DNA from: Flaviflagellibacter rhizophilus
Lineage (GTDB): Bacteria > Pseudomonadota > Alphaproteobacteria > Rhizobiales > Methylopilaceae
NCBI RefSeq assembly: GCF_033898525.1
Contig: NZ_JAXAFJ010000002.1
Coordinates: forward strand, 248,001-312,000
DNA length: 64,000 nucleotides
Reading direction: 5' to 3'
Below the pieces are notes generated by a model. The model was not told the origin of the DNA. It was given only the letters and a program-made list of their open reading frames with translations, and searched no databases. Positions 15,793 to 24,345 of the stretch are shown here, piece after piece. Position 1 is the stretch's first letter; each line of letters begins with the position of its first letter. Both the position numbers and the translations under genes were made by a program.

Positions 15793-17688
15793 ATGCTGAA
15801 CTCGATGCGCAAACATGCCAGCGGCTTCGTGATGAAGGGATTTCTTCTCCTCATCGTGCTGAGCTTCGCCGTCTGGGGCATCGGTGACCTTGTTCGCGGC
15901 GGCAGCGCGAACGCAATCGCAACAGTGGGCAACACGCGCATCACGCCGGAGCAGTTCCGCGACCAGTTCAACCGCGCCGTGCAGCGCGCGGGCAGCCAGA
16001 TCGGCCGTCCCCTCAGCCCTGCCGATGCCCGGGCCATCGGGCTGGACCAGCGCGTGCTGTCGCAGATGATCGGCGAAGCCACGCTGGACGAGCGCGCCCG
16101 CGACCTTGGGCTTGCGGTCCCCGATGAGGTGGTGGCGAACGTCATCACGGCGGACGAGAATTTCCGCGGTCCCAACGGCGCGTTCGACATCAGCCGTTTC
16201 AACCAGATCCTGCGCTCGAATGGCTTCACGGAGGCCATGTATGTCGCGGAACAGCGCCGTCTGATGGCACGCCGCCAGATCATCGACAGCGTGTCCGGCG
16301 GCGTTACCGCGCCGGCAGCCTTGGTGGAGGCCGTCTTCCGCCACCAGAACGAACGCCGTTCCGCAAGCTATGTGCTCCTGCCGCCGCCCGCGGCCGACAC
16401 CATTGCCGCGCCGGACGAGGCAGCGCTGCAAGCCTTCTTCGAAGAGCGCAAGGGAACCTTCCAGGAGCCCGAGCGCCGCACGCTGCTTGTGCTCGCGGAC
16501 ACCGTCGAAGCGGTCGCAGGCGCCCAGCAGATCTCGGACGAGGAACTTCGCGCCCGCTACGAGCAGGACCGCGCCCGCTACACCACGGCGGAGCGCCGCA
16601 CCATCCAGCGCATCCCCTTCCCGTCTATCGCGGAGGCTACGGAAGCCGCGGCAAAGATCGCAGCGGGCACCTCGTTCGAGGACACCGCGACGGCACGCAA
16701 CGTAGCCGCCGCCGACCTGACTATTGGTCCCTCCACGAAGGAGGCCATCATCGACCGCAAGATCGCCGACGCCGCGTTCGCTCTTCCGCAGGGCGAGGTC
16801 AGCGCTCCCGTGCAGGGTGACTTCTCCACCGTTCTGCTGCGGGTCACGGCTATCGAGCCCGAGCAGGTGCGCAGCTTCGAGGAGGTGCGGGAGGAATTGC
16901 GCGCGGCGATGGCGACCGAGAAGGCGACGTCCCGGATGGGCGAGATTCACGATCAGGTCGAGGACGCGCGCGCCAGCGGCTCCACGCTTGCCGAGATCGC
17001 GCAGAAGCTGAACCTCACCACCAGCACCTTCGAAGGCGTGGACCGCCAGGGCCGCAAGGCCAGCGGCGAATCGGCAGGGGTGCCCGGTGGCGAGCCCGTG
17101 CTGGCGGCGGCCTTCGCGTCCGATCTCGGCGTGGAGAACGACGCCGTTCAGATCGAGGGCAGCGGATATGTCTGGTTCGACGTGACCAATGTCGCTCAGG
17201 CGCGCCCGCGGACCTTCGAGGAAGCCCGTGCCGACGTGCTGGCACGCTGGCAGGAGGAGGAGGCGCGCAAGGCGCTCGACGCCAAGATCGATGCGGCGCT
17301 GAACGAGCTTCGCGCCGGCACGGTCAGGCTGCCCGAACTGGCTGCCCGCGAGGGTGTGGAGGTGCTTTCGGCGCAGAACATCGACCGTCGCGGCGGTGAC
17401 CCGGTGCTCGGCCAGGCTGGAACGGCGCAAATCTTCTCGACGCCACAGGGCACGTTCGCCACCGCGCCGGCCCAGACCGGGGCACGGGCCATCTTCCAGG
17501 TCACGACCGTTCAGGTTCCCCCGATGCCGGCCGACCAGCCGGTGCTTGCGCAGGCCCGCACGCAGATTGCCGACAGCATCGAGAACGATCTGGCCGGCCA
17601 GTATGTGCAGCGGCTGCAGACGGACACCGGCGCGACGGTCAACACCCAGCTGCTCGCCACGACGCTTGGCGGGCAGACCGAGAACTAG
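15793..17688 (+). CDS. ppiD: Peptidyl-prolyl isomerase PpiD (SurA-N type), periplasmic chaperone
   Basis: PpiD is an inner-membrane-anchored periplasmic foldase that helps newly exported proteins leave the Sec channel. The 631-residue product has a short cytoplasmic N-terminus, one transmembrane anchor (about 14-34, GFLLLIVLSFAVWGIGDLV), a SurA_N-like chaperone region (about 36-190, VGNTRITPEQFRDQFNRAV) and a degenerate parvulin domain (about 240-380). The ATG at 15793 gives the canonical MLNSMRKHASGF start; the frame is open further upstream only as a shadow of tpiA. It is followed after 8 nt by trpE, an arrangement common in Hyphomicrobiales. Confidence 0.92.
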   Translation: MLNSMRKHASGFVMKGFLLLIVLSFAVWGIGDLVRGGSANAIATVGNTRITPEQFRDQFNRAVQRAGSQIGRPLSPADARAIGLDQRVLSQMIGEATLDERARDLGLAVPDEVVANVITADENFRGPNGAFDISRFNQILRSNGFTEAMYVAEQRRLMARRQIIDSVSGGVTAPAALVEAVFRHQNERRSASYVLLPPPAADTIAAPDEAALQAFFEERKGTFQEPERRTLLVLADTVEAVAGAQQISDEELRARYEQDRARYTTAERRTIQRIPFPSIAEATEAAAKIAAGTSFEDTATARNVAAADLTIGPSTKEAIIDRKIADAAFALPQGEVSAPVQGDFSTVLLRVTAIEPEQVRSFEEVREELRAAMATEKATSRMGEIHDQVEDARASGSTLAEIAQKLNLTTSTFEGVDRQGRKASGESAGVPGGEPVLAAAFASDLGVENDAVQIEGSGYVWFDVTNVAQARPRTFEEARADVLARWQEEEARKALDAKIDAALNELRAGTVRLPELAAREGVEVLSAQNIDRRGGDPVLGQAGTAQIFSTPQGTFATAPAQTGARAIFQVTTVQVPPMPADQPVLAQARTQIADSIENDLAGQYVQRLQTDTGATVNTQLLATTLGGQTEN

Positions 17689-17696
17689 GGCCGGCC

Positions 17697-19229
17697 ATGC
17701 AGTTCCACCCCTCGGCAGACACATTCGCCGCCGCCTATCTTGCCGGGGAAGCCCAGATCGTCTGGACGACTTTGGTTGCCGATCTCGAAACCCCGGTCTC
17801 GGCCTATCTGAAGCTGACGGCCGGCGAAGGCGGGCCGCGCGGCAATGCCTTCCTCCTGGAATCGGTGGAAGGCGGCGAGACGCGCGGGCGCTATTCCATG
17901 ATCGGGTTGAAGCCCGATCTTCTGTGGCGGTGCCGGGGCGAGTTCGCGGAAATGAACCGCGATCCTGCGGGCGACCCGCAGGGCTTCCAGCCCACCGGCC
18001 TGCCGCCGCTCGACAGCCTGCGCGCGCTGTTGGGCGAATCGGCCATCTCGATGCCGCCGTCGCTGCCGCCCATGTCGGCGGGCGTGTTCGGCTATCTCGG
18101 TTACGACATGGTCCGCCACATGGAAGCGCTGCCGGAGGCGAACACCGATGTGCTCGGCGTTCCGGACGCGCTCCTGATGCGACCCACTGTGATGGTGGTG
18201 TTCGATGCGGTCCGCGACGAGATCACGATCGTCACGCCGGTCAGGCAGCAGCCGGGCGTGCCCAGCGATGCCGCGCTCGCGCAGGCACGGGAACGGTTGA
18301 CGGCAGCACTGGACGCGCTCGAAAGTCCCCTTCCCCGCGGCGACGCCGCCATCACGGAGCATCCGGCAGTGGGCCCGGACCTGACGTCCAACACGTCGAC
18401 CGACAGGTTCTACGCCATGGTGGCGCAGGCCAAGGAGTACATCGCGGCCGGCGACATCTTCCAGGTAGTGCTGTCCCAGCGATTCGAGGCGCCGTTCGAA
18501 CTGCCGCCGTTCTCGCTCTATCGGGCGCTAAGGCGGGTCAATCCCGCGCCGTTCCTCGTGTTCCTTGATCTGGGCGGCTTCCAGATCGTCTGCTCCAGTC
18601 CTGAAATCCTTGTCCGATCGCGGGACGGCGTGGTCAGCATCCGGCCCATTGCCGGCACCCGCCCGCGCGGCGCGACACCGGCTGAGGACGCAGCTTTGGG
18701 CGAGGAATTGCTAGCCGACCCGAAGGAACTGGCCGAGCACCTGATGCTGCTGGATCTCGGCCGCAACGATGTCGGCCGTGTCGCCGAGATCGGCACCGTC
18801 GAGGTGACCGGCAAGTTCTTCCTCGAGCGCTACAGCCACGTCATGCACATCGTCTCCAATGTGGAGGGCAAGCTCGCGGCTGGGCACGATGCACTGGATG
18901 CGCTCGTTGCGGGCTTCCCGGCCGGCACGGTTTCCGGCGCGCCGAAGGTGCGTGCGATGGAGATCATCGACGAACTGGAGAAGGACAAGCGCGGCATCTA
19001 TGCCGGATGCGTCGGCTATTTCGGTGCCAATGGCGCGATGGATACCTGCATCGCGCTTCGCACATCCGTCATCAAGGACGGCCGCATGTATGTGCAGGCG
19101 GGTGCCGGGATCGTCGCCGATTCGGTGCCCGAGAGCGAGAACGCGGAGTGCCACAACAAGGCGCGTGCCCTGTTCCGCGCCGCCGAGGAAGCCGTGCGCT
19201 TCGCCGCACAGGGGCGGCGCGGCCAGTAG
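17697..19229 (+). CDS. trpE: Anthranilate synthase component I
   Basis: TrpE makes anthranilate from chorismate with ammonia supplied by TrpG, the first committed step of tryptophan synthesis. The 510-residue protein has the N-terminal regulatory domain (tryptophan-binding LLES at about 49-52) and the chorismate-binding domain with RPIAGTRPRG, LDLGRNDVGRV and TVSGAPKVRAMEII, ending YVQAGAGIVADSVPESE. It is separate from trpG, unlike the fused TrpEG of several rhizobia. It lies 8 nt downstream of ppiD. Between it and trpG sits a small gene on the opposite strand. Confidence 0.97.
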   Translation: MQFHPSADTFAAAYLAGEAQIVWTTLVADLETPVSAYLKLTAGEGGPRGNAFLLESVEGGETRGRYSMIGLKPDLLWRCRGEFAEMNRDPAGDPQGFQPTGLPPLDSLRALLGESAISMPPSLPPMSAGVFGYLGYDMVRHMEALPEANTDVLGVPDALLMRPTVMVVFDAVRDEITIVTPVRQQPGVPSDAALAQARERLTAALDALESPLPRGDAAITEHPAVGPDLTSNTSTDRFYAMVAQAKEYIAAGDIFQVVLSQRFEAPFELPPFSLYRALRRVNPAPFLVFLDLGGFQIVCSSPEILVRSRDGVVSIRPIAGTRPRGATPAEDAALGEELLADPKELAEHLMLLDLGRNDVGRVAEIGTVEVTGKFFLERYSHVMHIVSNVEGKLAAGHDALDALVAGFPAGTVSGAPKVRAMEIIDELEKDKRGIYAGCVGYFGANGAMDTCIALRTSVIKDGRMYVQAGAGIVADSVPESENAECHNKARALFRAAEEAVRFAAQGRRGQ

Positions 19230-19232
19230 GCC

Positions 19233-19370
19233 TCAGGGCCGCTGCTGGACGGCGTCCGGCGGCGGCGGAAGGGTCTTCATCAGCTCGCCGCTGACGGTCA
19301 GGTTCATATAGGCAGCCGCCGCTGCGGCGACGAGCAGAACCAGGATGAAGGCTGCGACGGGCTTGTTCAT
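19233..19370 (-). CDS. 45-residue single-span membrane peptide
   Basis: I do not recognise a family. The frame encodes 45 residues: a start MNKPVAAFILVLLVAAAAAA forming one hydrophobic helix (about 5-21), then YMNLTVSGELMKTL and a proline-rich end (PPPPDAVQQRP). It starts from an ATG at 19370 preceded by GGGGG at about 4 nt, and it stops 3 bp after the trpE stop on the other strand. It fills the trpE-trpG gap exactly and opposes the operon. The signal-peptide-like or bitopic character makes it more believable than a random short frame, but there is no homology evidence here. Confidence 0.55.
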   Translation of the reverse strand: MNKPVAAFILVLLVAAAAAAYMNLTVSGELMKTLPPPPDAVQQRP

Positions 19371-19448
19371 GCCCCCTTATAGAACGCGGACTATCGGCAT
19401 GCCACCGGCCGTGTGGCGAGCGCGTCGGGCTTCTGCTAAAAGCCCCGC

Positions 19449-20069
19449 ATGACACGCGTCATCCTCATCGACAATTACGACAGCTTCACCTTCAACGTGC
19501 TGCACGCCATCGGGCGGCTCGGCGCGCGCGTTACGGTGCTGCGCAACGACAAGACCACCGTGGACGAGGTGATGGCGCAGCAGCCGGACGCCATCGTGAT
19601 CTCGCCCGGACCCTGCACGCCGCGCGAGGCCGGCATATCCTGCGACCTGATCCGCGAGGCGGGCCCCACCGTGCCCATGCTCGGCATCTGCCTTGGCCTG
19701 CAGGCCATGGGCGACGTGTATGGCGGAGAGGTGGTGCGGGCCCCGGTGCCCGTGCACGGCAAAGTGAACCGCATCAATCATTCCGGACAAAGCGTCTTCC
19801 GCGGCATCAACGGCCCCATTAACGCCACCCGCTACCATTCGCTTGTTGTGGACCGCACCAGCCTTCCCGATGATCTCGCCATCACGGCGGAGAGCGAGGA
19901 CGGACTGATCATGGGCCTCGCGCACAAGACACATCCAGTTCACGGCGTGCAGTTTCATCCGGAGAGCATCGCCTCGGAGCATGGCTCGACCTTGTTCGCG
20001 AACTTCCTCGCTCTCGCCGAGGAATGGAACGCCGGGCATCCTGCGCCGTCGCTGCGTCGGGCAGGCTGA
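19449..20069 (+). CDS. trpG: Anthranilate synthase component II (glutamine amidotransferase)
   Basis: TrpG releases ammonia from glutamine for TrpE; in some bacteria the same subunit also serves aminodeoxychorismate synthase. The 206-residue class I amidotransferase shows IDNYDSFTFN at the start, SPGPCTPREAG, the nucleophile Cys in LGICLGLQAMG (about residue 83) and the His-Glu pair in HGVQFHPESI (about residue 175). It ends one base before the trpD start, so the two are translationally coupled. The gap of 219 bp from trpE is taken up by the small opposite-strand gene. Confidence 0.97.
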   Translation: MTRVILIDNYDSFTFNVLHAIGRLGARVTVLRNDKTTVDEVMAQQPDAIVISPGPCTPREAGISCDLIREAGPTVPMLGICLGLQAMGDVYGGEVVRAPVPVHGKVNRINHSGQSVFRGINGPINATRYHSLVVDRTSLPDDLAITAESEDGLIMGLAHKTHPVHGVQFHPESIASEHGSTLFANFLALAEEWNAGHPAPSLRRAG

Positions 20070-20070
20070 G

Positions 20071-21132
20071 ATGGAACGTTTCCGCCCCTTCATCGCCCGC
20101 GTCGCGGATGGCCGGCCTCTTTCCCGTCAGGAGGCGACGGAAGCCTTCGGCATCATCATGTCGGGCGAGGCAACCGCCGCGCAGATCGGCGCCTTCCTGA
20201 TGGCGCTGCGGGTGCGCGGCGAAGCCGTGGACGAGATCGCAGCCGCTGTCTCCGTGATGCGCGCCAAGATGACACCCGTGCATGCTCCTGCCGGAGCCGT
20301 GGACGTGGTGGGTACCGGTGGCGACAATGCCGGCTCCTACAACATCTCCACATGCGCCTCCTTCATCGTGGCCGGCGCCGGCGTGCCGGTGGCGAAGCAC
20401 GGCAACCGCGCGCTGTCCTCCAAGTCAGGCGCCGCCGATGTGCTCGTGGCACTGGGCGTCAACATCGACCTCATCCCGGCAGAGATTTCGCGCTGCATCC
20501 GTGAGGCCGGCATCGGCTTCATGTTCGCCCCAAACCATCACACGGCCATGAGGTATGTCGGTCCCGCGCGCGCCGAACTTGGCATCCGCACCATCTTCAA
20601 CATCCTCGGCCCGCTCTCCAACCCGGCCGGCGTGACGCGCCAGATGGTGGGCGTGTTCTCGCGCTCCTGGATCGAGCCCATCGCCAATGCCCTGCTCGCG
20701 CTCGGCACCACGCATTCGTGGATCGTCCACGGCTCTGACGGCATGGACGAGATCACCAACACGGCGCACACCTATGTGGCCGAGGTGAAGAACGGCACCG
20801 TGCGGCACTTCGAGATAGAGCCGGAGCATTTCGGGCTCACCTGCTGCCAGCCTGCGGACCTCAAGGGTGGCGACGCGGCATTCAACGCAGCAGCCCTGAT
20901 CGGGGTGCTGAACGGCGCGCGCACCGCCTATCGGGATGTCTCGGTGATGAATGCCGCCGCCGCGCTCGTCGTGGCCGGGCGGACGACCGAGTTTGCGGAA
21001 GCCGTTCAGATGGCGCAGGCGAGCGTGGACAGAGGGGCGGCGCGTGAGCGTCTCGATGCCCTCATCGACGTGTCGAACCGCACCCGGCTGCTGACGCAAG
21101 AGAGCGATGAAGCGCGCGATGAAGCACTCTGA
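20071..21132 (+). CDS. trpD: Anthranilate phosphoribosyltransferase
   Basis: TrpD transfers phosphoribosyl from PRPP to anthranilate. The 353-residue protein has the PRPP-binding GTGGDNAGSYNIST (about residues 85-98), KHGNRALSSKSGAADVL and the substrate region FMFAPNHHTAM, all normal for the family. The ATG at 20071 lies one base after the trpG stop; an in-frame ATG at 19981 would overlap trpG heavily. The gene is 24 bp before trpC. Confidence 0.97.
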   Translation: MERFRPFIARVADGRPLSRQEATEAFGIIMSGEATAAQIGAFLMALRVRGEAVDEIAAAVSVMRAKMTPVHAPAGAVDVVGTGGDNAGSYNISTCASFIVAGAGVPVAKHGNRALSSKSGAADVLVALGVNIDLIPAEISRCIREAGIGFMFAPNHHTAMRYVGPARAELGIRTIFNILGPLSNPAGVTRQMVGVFSRSWIEPIANALLALGTTHSWIVHGSDGMDEITNTAHTYVAEVKNGTVRHFEIEPEHFGLTCCQPADLKGGDAAFNAAALIGVLNGARTAYRDVSVMNAAAALVVAGRTTEFAEAVQMAQASVDRGAARERLDALIDVSNRTRLLTQESDEARDEAL

Positions 21133-21156
21133 TCTGAAATCCACGGAGCACCACCG

Positions 21157-21972
21157 GTGAGCGACATCCTCGCAAAGATCGAGCTCTACAAGCGCCGTGA
21201 AATCGAAGAGGCGAAGCAGCAGCGTTCGCTCGCCGACATCGAGGCGAAGGCTCGCGCCGCTTCTCCGGTGCGCGGCTTCGCCCGTGCGCTGGATGCGAAG
21301 CTTGACGCCGGCAAGACCGGCCTGATCGCGGAGATCAAGAAGGCCAGCCCGTCGAAGGGCTTGATACGCCCGGACTTCGATCCGCCGGCCCTCGCCCGCG
21401 CCTATGAGGCGGGCGGCGCGGCCTGCCTGTCCATCCTGACCGACCAACCGAGCTTCCAGGGCGCTCCCGAGTTCCTGGTGGCCGCCCGCTCTGCGTGCTC
21501 GCTGCCCGTGCTGCGCAAGGACTTCATGTTCGACACCTATCAGGTCGCGGAAGCGCGCGCCTGGGGCGCGGATGCCATCCTCATTATCCTTGCAGCCGTG
21601 ACAGACGAGGAAGCGCGCGACCTCACTCTTGCTGCCAGGGACTGGGATCTCGACGTTCTCGCAGAGGTTCACAATCCGGCTGAACTCGATCGCGCGCTTC
21701 AGCTCGACGCGCGGATGATCGGCATCAACAACCGTGATCTCCGCACCTTCGAGGTCTGCCTGTCGGTGACCGAAAAGCTTGGTTCGCTGATCCCACCGGA
21801 CCGCATGATGGTCGGCGAGAGCGGCATCTTCACGCCCTACGATGTCAGCCGTGCAGCCGCAGCCGGCGCACGGGCGATCCTCGTCGGCGAAAGCCTGATG
21901 CGTCAGGACGACGTCGAGGCAGCGACCCGCGCCCTGCTCGCGCCCTATCAAGCCGAAGCTGCCGCCGAGTGA
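21157..21972 (+). CDS. trpC: Indole-3-glycerol phosphate synthase
   Basis: TrpC closes the indole ring, converting carboxyphenylamino-deoxyribulose phosphate to indole-3-glycerol phosphate. The 271-residue TIM barrel has the signature IAEIKKASPSKG (about residues 58-69), LRKDFMFDTYQ, IGINNRDLRTFEV and GESGIFTPYDV. It uses a GTG start at 21157. Its stop overlaps the GTG of moaC in the 4-base sequence GTGA, so translation is coupled into the molybdopterin genes. The remaining genes trpF, trpB and trpA are not in this window. Confidence 0.97.
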   Translation: MSDILAKIELYKRREIEEAKQQRSLADIEAKARAASPVRGFARALDAKLDAGKTGLIAEIKKASPSKGLIRPDFDPPALARAYEAGGAACLSILTDQPSFQGAPEFLVAARSACSLPVLRKDFMFDTYQVAEARAWGADAILIILAAVTDEEARDLTLAARDWDLDVLAEVHNPAELDRALQLDARMIGINNRDLRTFEVCLSVTEKLGSLIPPDRMMVGESGIFTPYDVSRAAAAGARAILVGESLMRQDDVEAATRALLAPYQAEAAAE

Positions 21973-22448
21973 GCTCCGGCCTCACCCATATCCGCGAGAC
22001 GGGCGAGGCCCATATGGTGGACGTCTCCGACAAGGCGGAGACCGAACGCGAGGCCCGCGCCGAGGGCTGCGTGGTCATGGCACCCGAAACGCTGGACCTC
22101 ATCCTACGCGGCGATGCCAAGAAGGGGGACGTCATCGGCACGGCCCGTTTGGCCGGCATTATGGCCGCGAAGAAGACGTCCGACCTGATCCCGCTTTGCC
22201 ATCCCTTGATGCTGTCCAAGGTACTCGTCGACATCACGCCCGATCCGGCCTTGCCCGGCCTGCGCGTGGTCTGCACGGCCAAGTTGAAGGGACAAACCGG
22301 CGTGGAAATGGAAGCGCTGACCGGCGTGTCGGTCGCCTGCCTCACCATCTACGACATGGCCAAGGCGGTGGATCGCGGCATGCGCATCGAAAATGTGCGC
22401 CTGCTGGCGAAGTCGGGCGGACGCTCGGGCACCTGGCAGGCAGACTAG
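21969..22448 (+). CDS. moaC: Cyclic pyranopterin monophosphate synthase
   Basis: MoaC acts with MoaA to make cyclic pyranopterin monophosphate, the first molybdopterin precursor. The 159-residue protein shows AHMVDVSDKAETERE, the active-site Lys and His in KKTSDLIPLCHPL (about residues 58-70) and the MEALTGVSVACLTIYDM segment with the expected catalytic Asp. It starts with GTG overlapping the trpC stop and ends directly against the GTG of moeA, so trpC-moaC-moeA form one coupled unit. Confidence 0.97.
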   Translation: MSSGLTHIRETGEAHMVDVSDKAETEREARAEGCVVMAPETLDLILRGDAKKGDVIGTARLAGIMAAKKTSDLIPLCHPLMLSKVLVDITPDPALPGLRVVCTAKLKGQTGVEMEALTGVSVACLTIYDMAKAVDRGMRIENVRLLAKSGGRSGTWQAD

Positions 22449-23672
22449 GTGACCGGCCAGCCCCTCCTCTCGGTGTCGGATGCGCTGGCACGCGTGCTCG
22501 CGGGTGCGGGGCCGGTCGGCTCGGAGGCGGTGGATTACGCCGCCGCGCTTGGCCGCACTCTTGTCGAGCCTCTCGCAGCGCGGCGCACCCAGCCGCCATT
22601 TCGTTCCTCGGCCATGGATGGCTATGCCGTCCGTGCCGCAAACGCGCAGACCGGCGCGGAACTTCGGGTCATTGGCGAATCTTCGGCGGGCCACGTCTTC
22701 GAGCAGCCGCTGAACAGCGGCGAAGCCGTCCGCATCTTCACCGGAGGCGCGCTGCCGGAAGGTGCCGACGCCATCCTCATCCAGGAGAACGCGAAACGGG
22801 ACGCCGACCGCGTGCGCGTCCTGACGGGCGTGACCGAGGGCCAGTTCGTCCGCGCGGAAGGCTTGGATTTCCGGTCCGGAGACGTGCTCGTCGAGCCCGG
22901 CCAGCGGCTTTCGCCGCGCATGGTCGGATTGGCTGCGGCCACGGGCAACGTGCAGGTCCATGTCGCGCGCAAGCCGTGCGTCGCGGTGCTCTCGACCGGC
23001 GATGAACTGGTGCCACCCGGCGCCGAGCCGCGGCGCGGCCAGATCACCGCATCCAACAATTCAGCTCTTTGCGCCCTGGTGGAAGCGGCCGGTGGCGAGG
23101 CCACAGATTTCGGCATCGCTGCGGACGATCTCGACACCATCCGCGCCGCGTGCCGGCGGGCGCGTGATGAAGGTTTCGACGTGCTGGTCACCACCGGCGG
23201 CGCATCCGTGGGAGATCACGACCTGATCCGCCCGGCGCTCGCAGCCGAGGGCATGACACTCGATTTCTGGCGCATTGCGATGCGTCCCGGCCGCCCGATG
23301 ATGTTCGGCACGCTGGGCGGCATGCGCACGCTCGGCCTTCCCGGCAATCCCGTCAGCGCGCATGTCTGCGCCTGGCTCTTCCTCGTTCCGCTGGTTCGGG
23401 CGCTGCTTGGCCGGCGCGAGATCCATCATCGGCTGGAGCGCGCGCAACTCAGCATTGCCCTGCCGGCCAATGACTGGCGCGAGGATTATGTGCGCGGCAG
23501 GCTTACCTTCGACAGCCACGGCGTGCCGGTCGCCTCGCCTGCGCAGAAGCAGGATTCGTCCATGCTGCGGGTTCTCGCCGACTCGAACTGCCTGATCGTG
23601 CGCGCCGCGAACGAAGGTCCACAGCCCGCCGGAAGCGTCTGCCGCGTCCTGCGGCTGACGGACTTCGATTAG
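22449..23672 (+). CDS. moeA: Molybdopterin molybdenumtransferase MoeA
   Basis: MoeA inserts molybdate into adenylated molybdopterin to complete the molybdenum cofactor. The 407-residue protein has the MoeA N-terminal domains with PPFRSSAMDGYAVRA (about residues 54-68), FTGGALPEGAD, the MoCF-type domain with STGDEL and VTTGGASVGDHD (about residues 240-260), LGLPGNPVSA and a C-terminal barrel. It uses a GTG start at 22449 directly after the moaC stop and closes the plus-strand run that begins with ppiD. Confidence 0.96.
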   Translation: MTGQPLLSVSDALARVLAGAGPVGSEAVDYAAALGRTLVEPLAARRTQPPFRSSAMDGYAVRAANAQTGAELRVIGESSAGHVFEQPLNSGEAVRIFTGGALPEGADAILIQENAKRDADRVRVLTGVTEGQFVRAEGLDFRSGDVLVEPGQRLSPRMVGLAAATGNVQVHVARKPCVAVLSTGDELVPPGAEPRRGQITASNNSALCALVEAAGGEATDFGIAADDLDTIRAACRRARDEGFDVLVTTGGASVGDHDLIRPALAAEGMTLDFWRIAMRPGRPMMFGTLGGMRTLGLPGNPVSAHVCAWLFLVPLVRALLGRREIHHRLERAQLSIALPANDWREDYVRGRLTFDSHGVPVASPAQKQDSSMLRVLADSNCLIVRAANEGPQPAGSVCRVLRLTDFD

Positions 23673-23692
23673 GCGCGAACCGATCCGACAAA

Positions 23693-23719
23693 CCTCATCC
23701 TGAGCTTGTCGAAGGATGT
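23693..23719. repeat. Dispersed palindromic repeat (CATCCT...AGGATG type)
   Basis: Inverted arms CATCCT (23696-23701) and AGGATG (23713-23718) flank GAGCTTGTCGA. From memory this is the widespread alphaproteobacterial intergenic palindrome CCTCATCCTGAGCTTGTCGA. It sits in the 64-bp gap between convergent moeA and the ThiE-family gene and could act as a 3'-end hairpin for both. Confidence 0.6.
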
Positions 23720-23736
23720 TGGTCGCGAGGCGCCTT

Positions 23737-24345
23737 TCAGCGCCCAAGTGCTTCGAGATAGAGGCCCACCTCGGCGCCGGGATTCTCCGAACACATGATG
23801 CCTCCCATCACGGCCACGCCGTAGGCCCCAGCCAAGCGGCATTCGACCGCCCGCGCCGGCGCAAGTCCCGCCAAAGCGAATACCGGCAATCCCAGGCCAG
23901 CGGCCTGCCTCACGAAGTCAGTCCCACGCACGGGGCCATAGCCCGGCTTGCTCGATGTCTCGTAGATAGGGCTGAGCGTAACGTAGTCCGCACCGGCTGA
24001 GTGAGCAGCCGCCACATCCGCGATGGAATGAGCGGAAAAGCCGATCCAGCTCCCCGCGCCCAGCGCCGCTCGGGCCACGGGGATTGCTGGGAGCTCCTGA
24101 AGATGCACCCCGTCCGCATCCACCTCTCCAGCCAGAGCGATGTCGGCACTGACGGAGAACGCCGTCCCGTGCTCACGAGTGATCCGCCGCAGGCGATGCG
24201 CCAGTTGCCGGCGCTCTTCACCCGCAAGATCCTTGTCCCGCAGCAGCAGCCAGCCTCCGGCCCGTGCGACCTCTTCCGCCACCTGCTCCACACCGGACCG
24301 GGCCAGTATCCGGTCGGTGATAACGAGCAGGCGCGGCAGCGTCAC
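23737..24345 (-). CDS. ThiE/TenI-family protein, probably thiazole tautomerase TenI-like
   Basis: This 202-residue TIM barrel belongs to the thiamine phosphate synthase (ThiE)/TenI family. ThiE joins thiazole and pyrimidine phosphates; TenI aromatises the thiazole made by ThiG. Here the ThiE motif with Asn-Asp before the metal site is replaced by VSADIALA, GVHLGQED is GVHLQELPA, and the later segments SAHS (about residue 109), YETSSKPGYG and GVAVMGGIM...ENP resemble TenI more than ThiE. TenI-like identity is therefore favoured, and it fits the position right after thiG (4-base overlap). An automatic annotation would probably say thiE. No other ThiE is in the window. Confidence 0.75.
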   Translation of the reverse strand: MTLPRLLVITDRILARSGVEQVAEEVARAGGWLLLRDKDLAGEERRQLAHRLRRITREHGTAFSVSADIALAGEVDADGVHLQELPAIPVARAALGAGSWIGFSAHSIADVAAAHSAGADYVTLSPIYETSSKPGYGPVRGTDFVRQAAGLGLPVFALAGLAPARAVECRLAGAYGVAVMGGIMCSENPGAEVGLYLEALGR

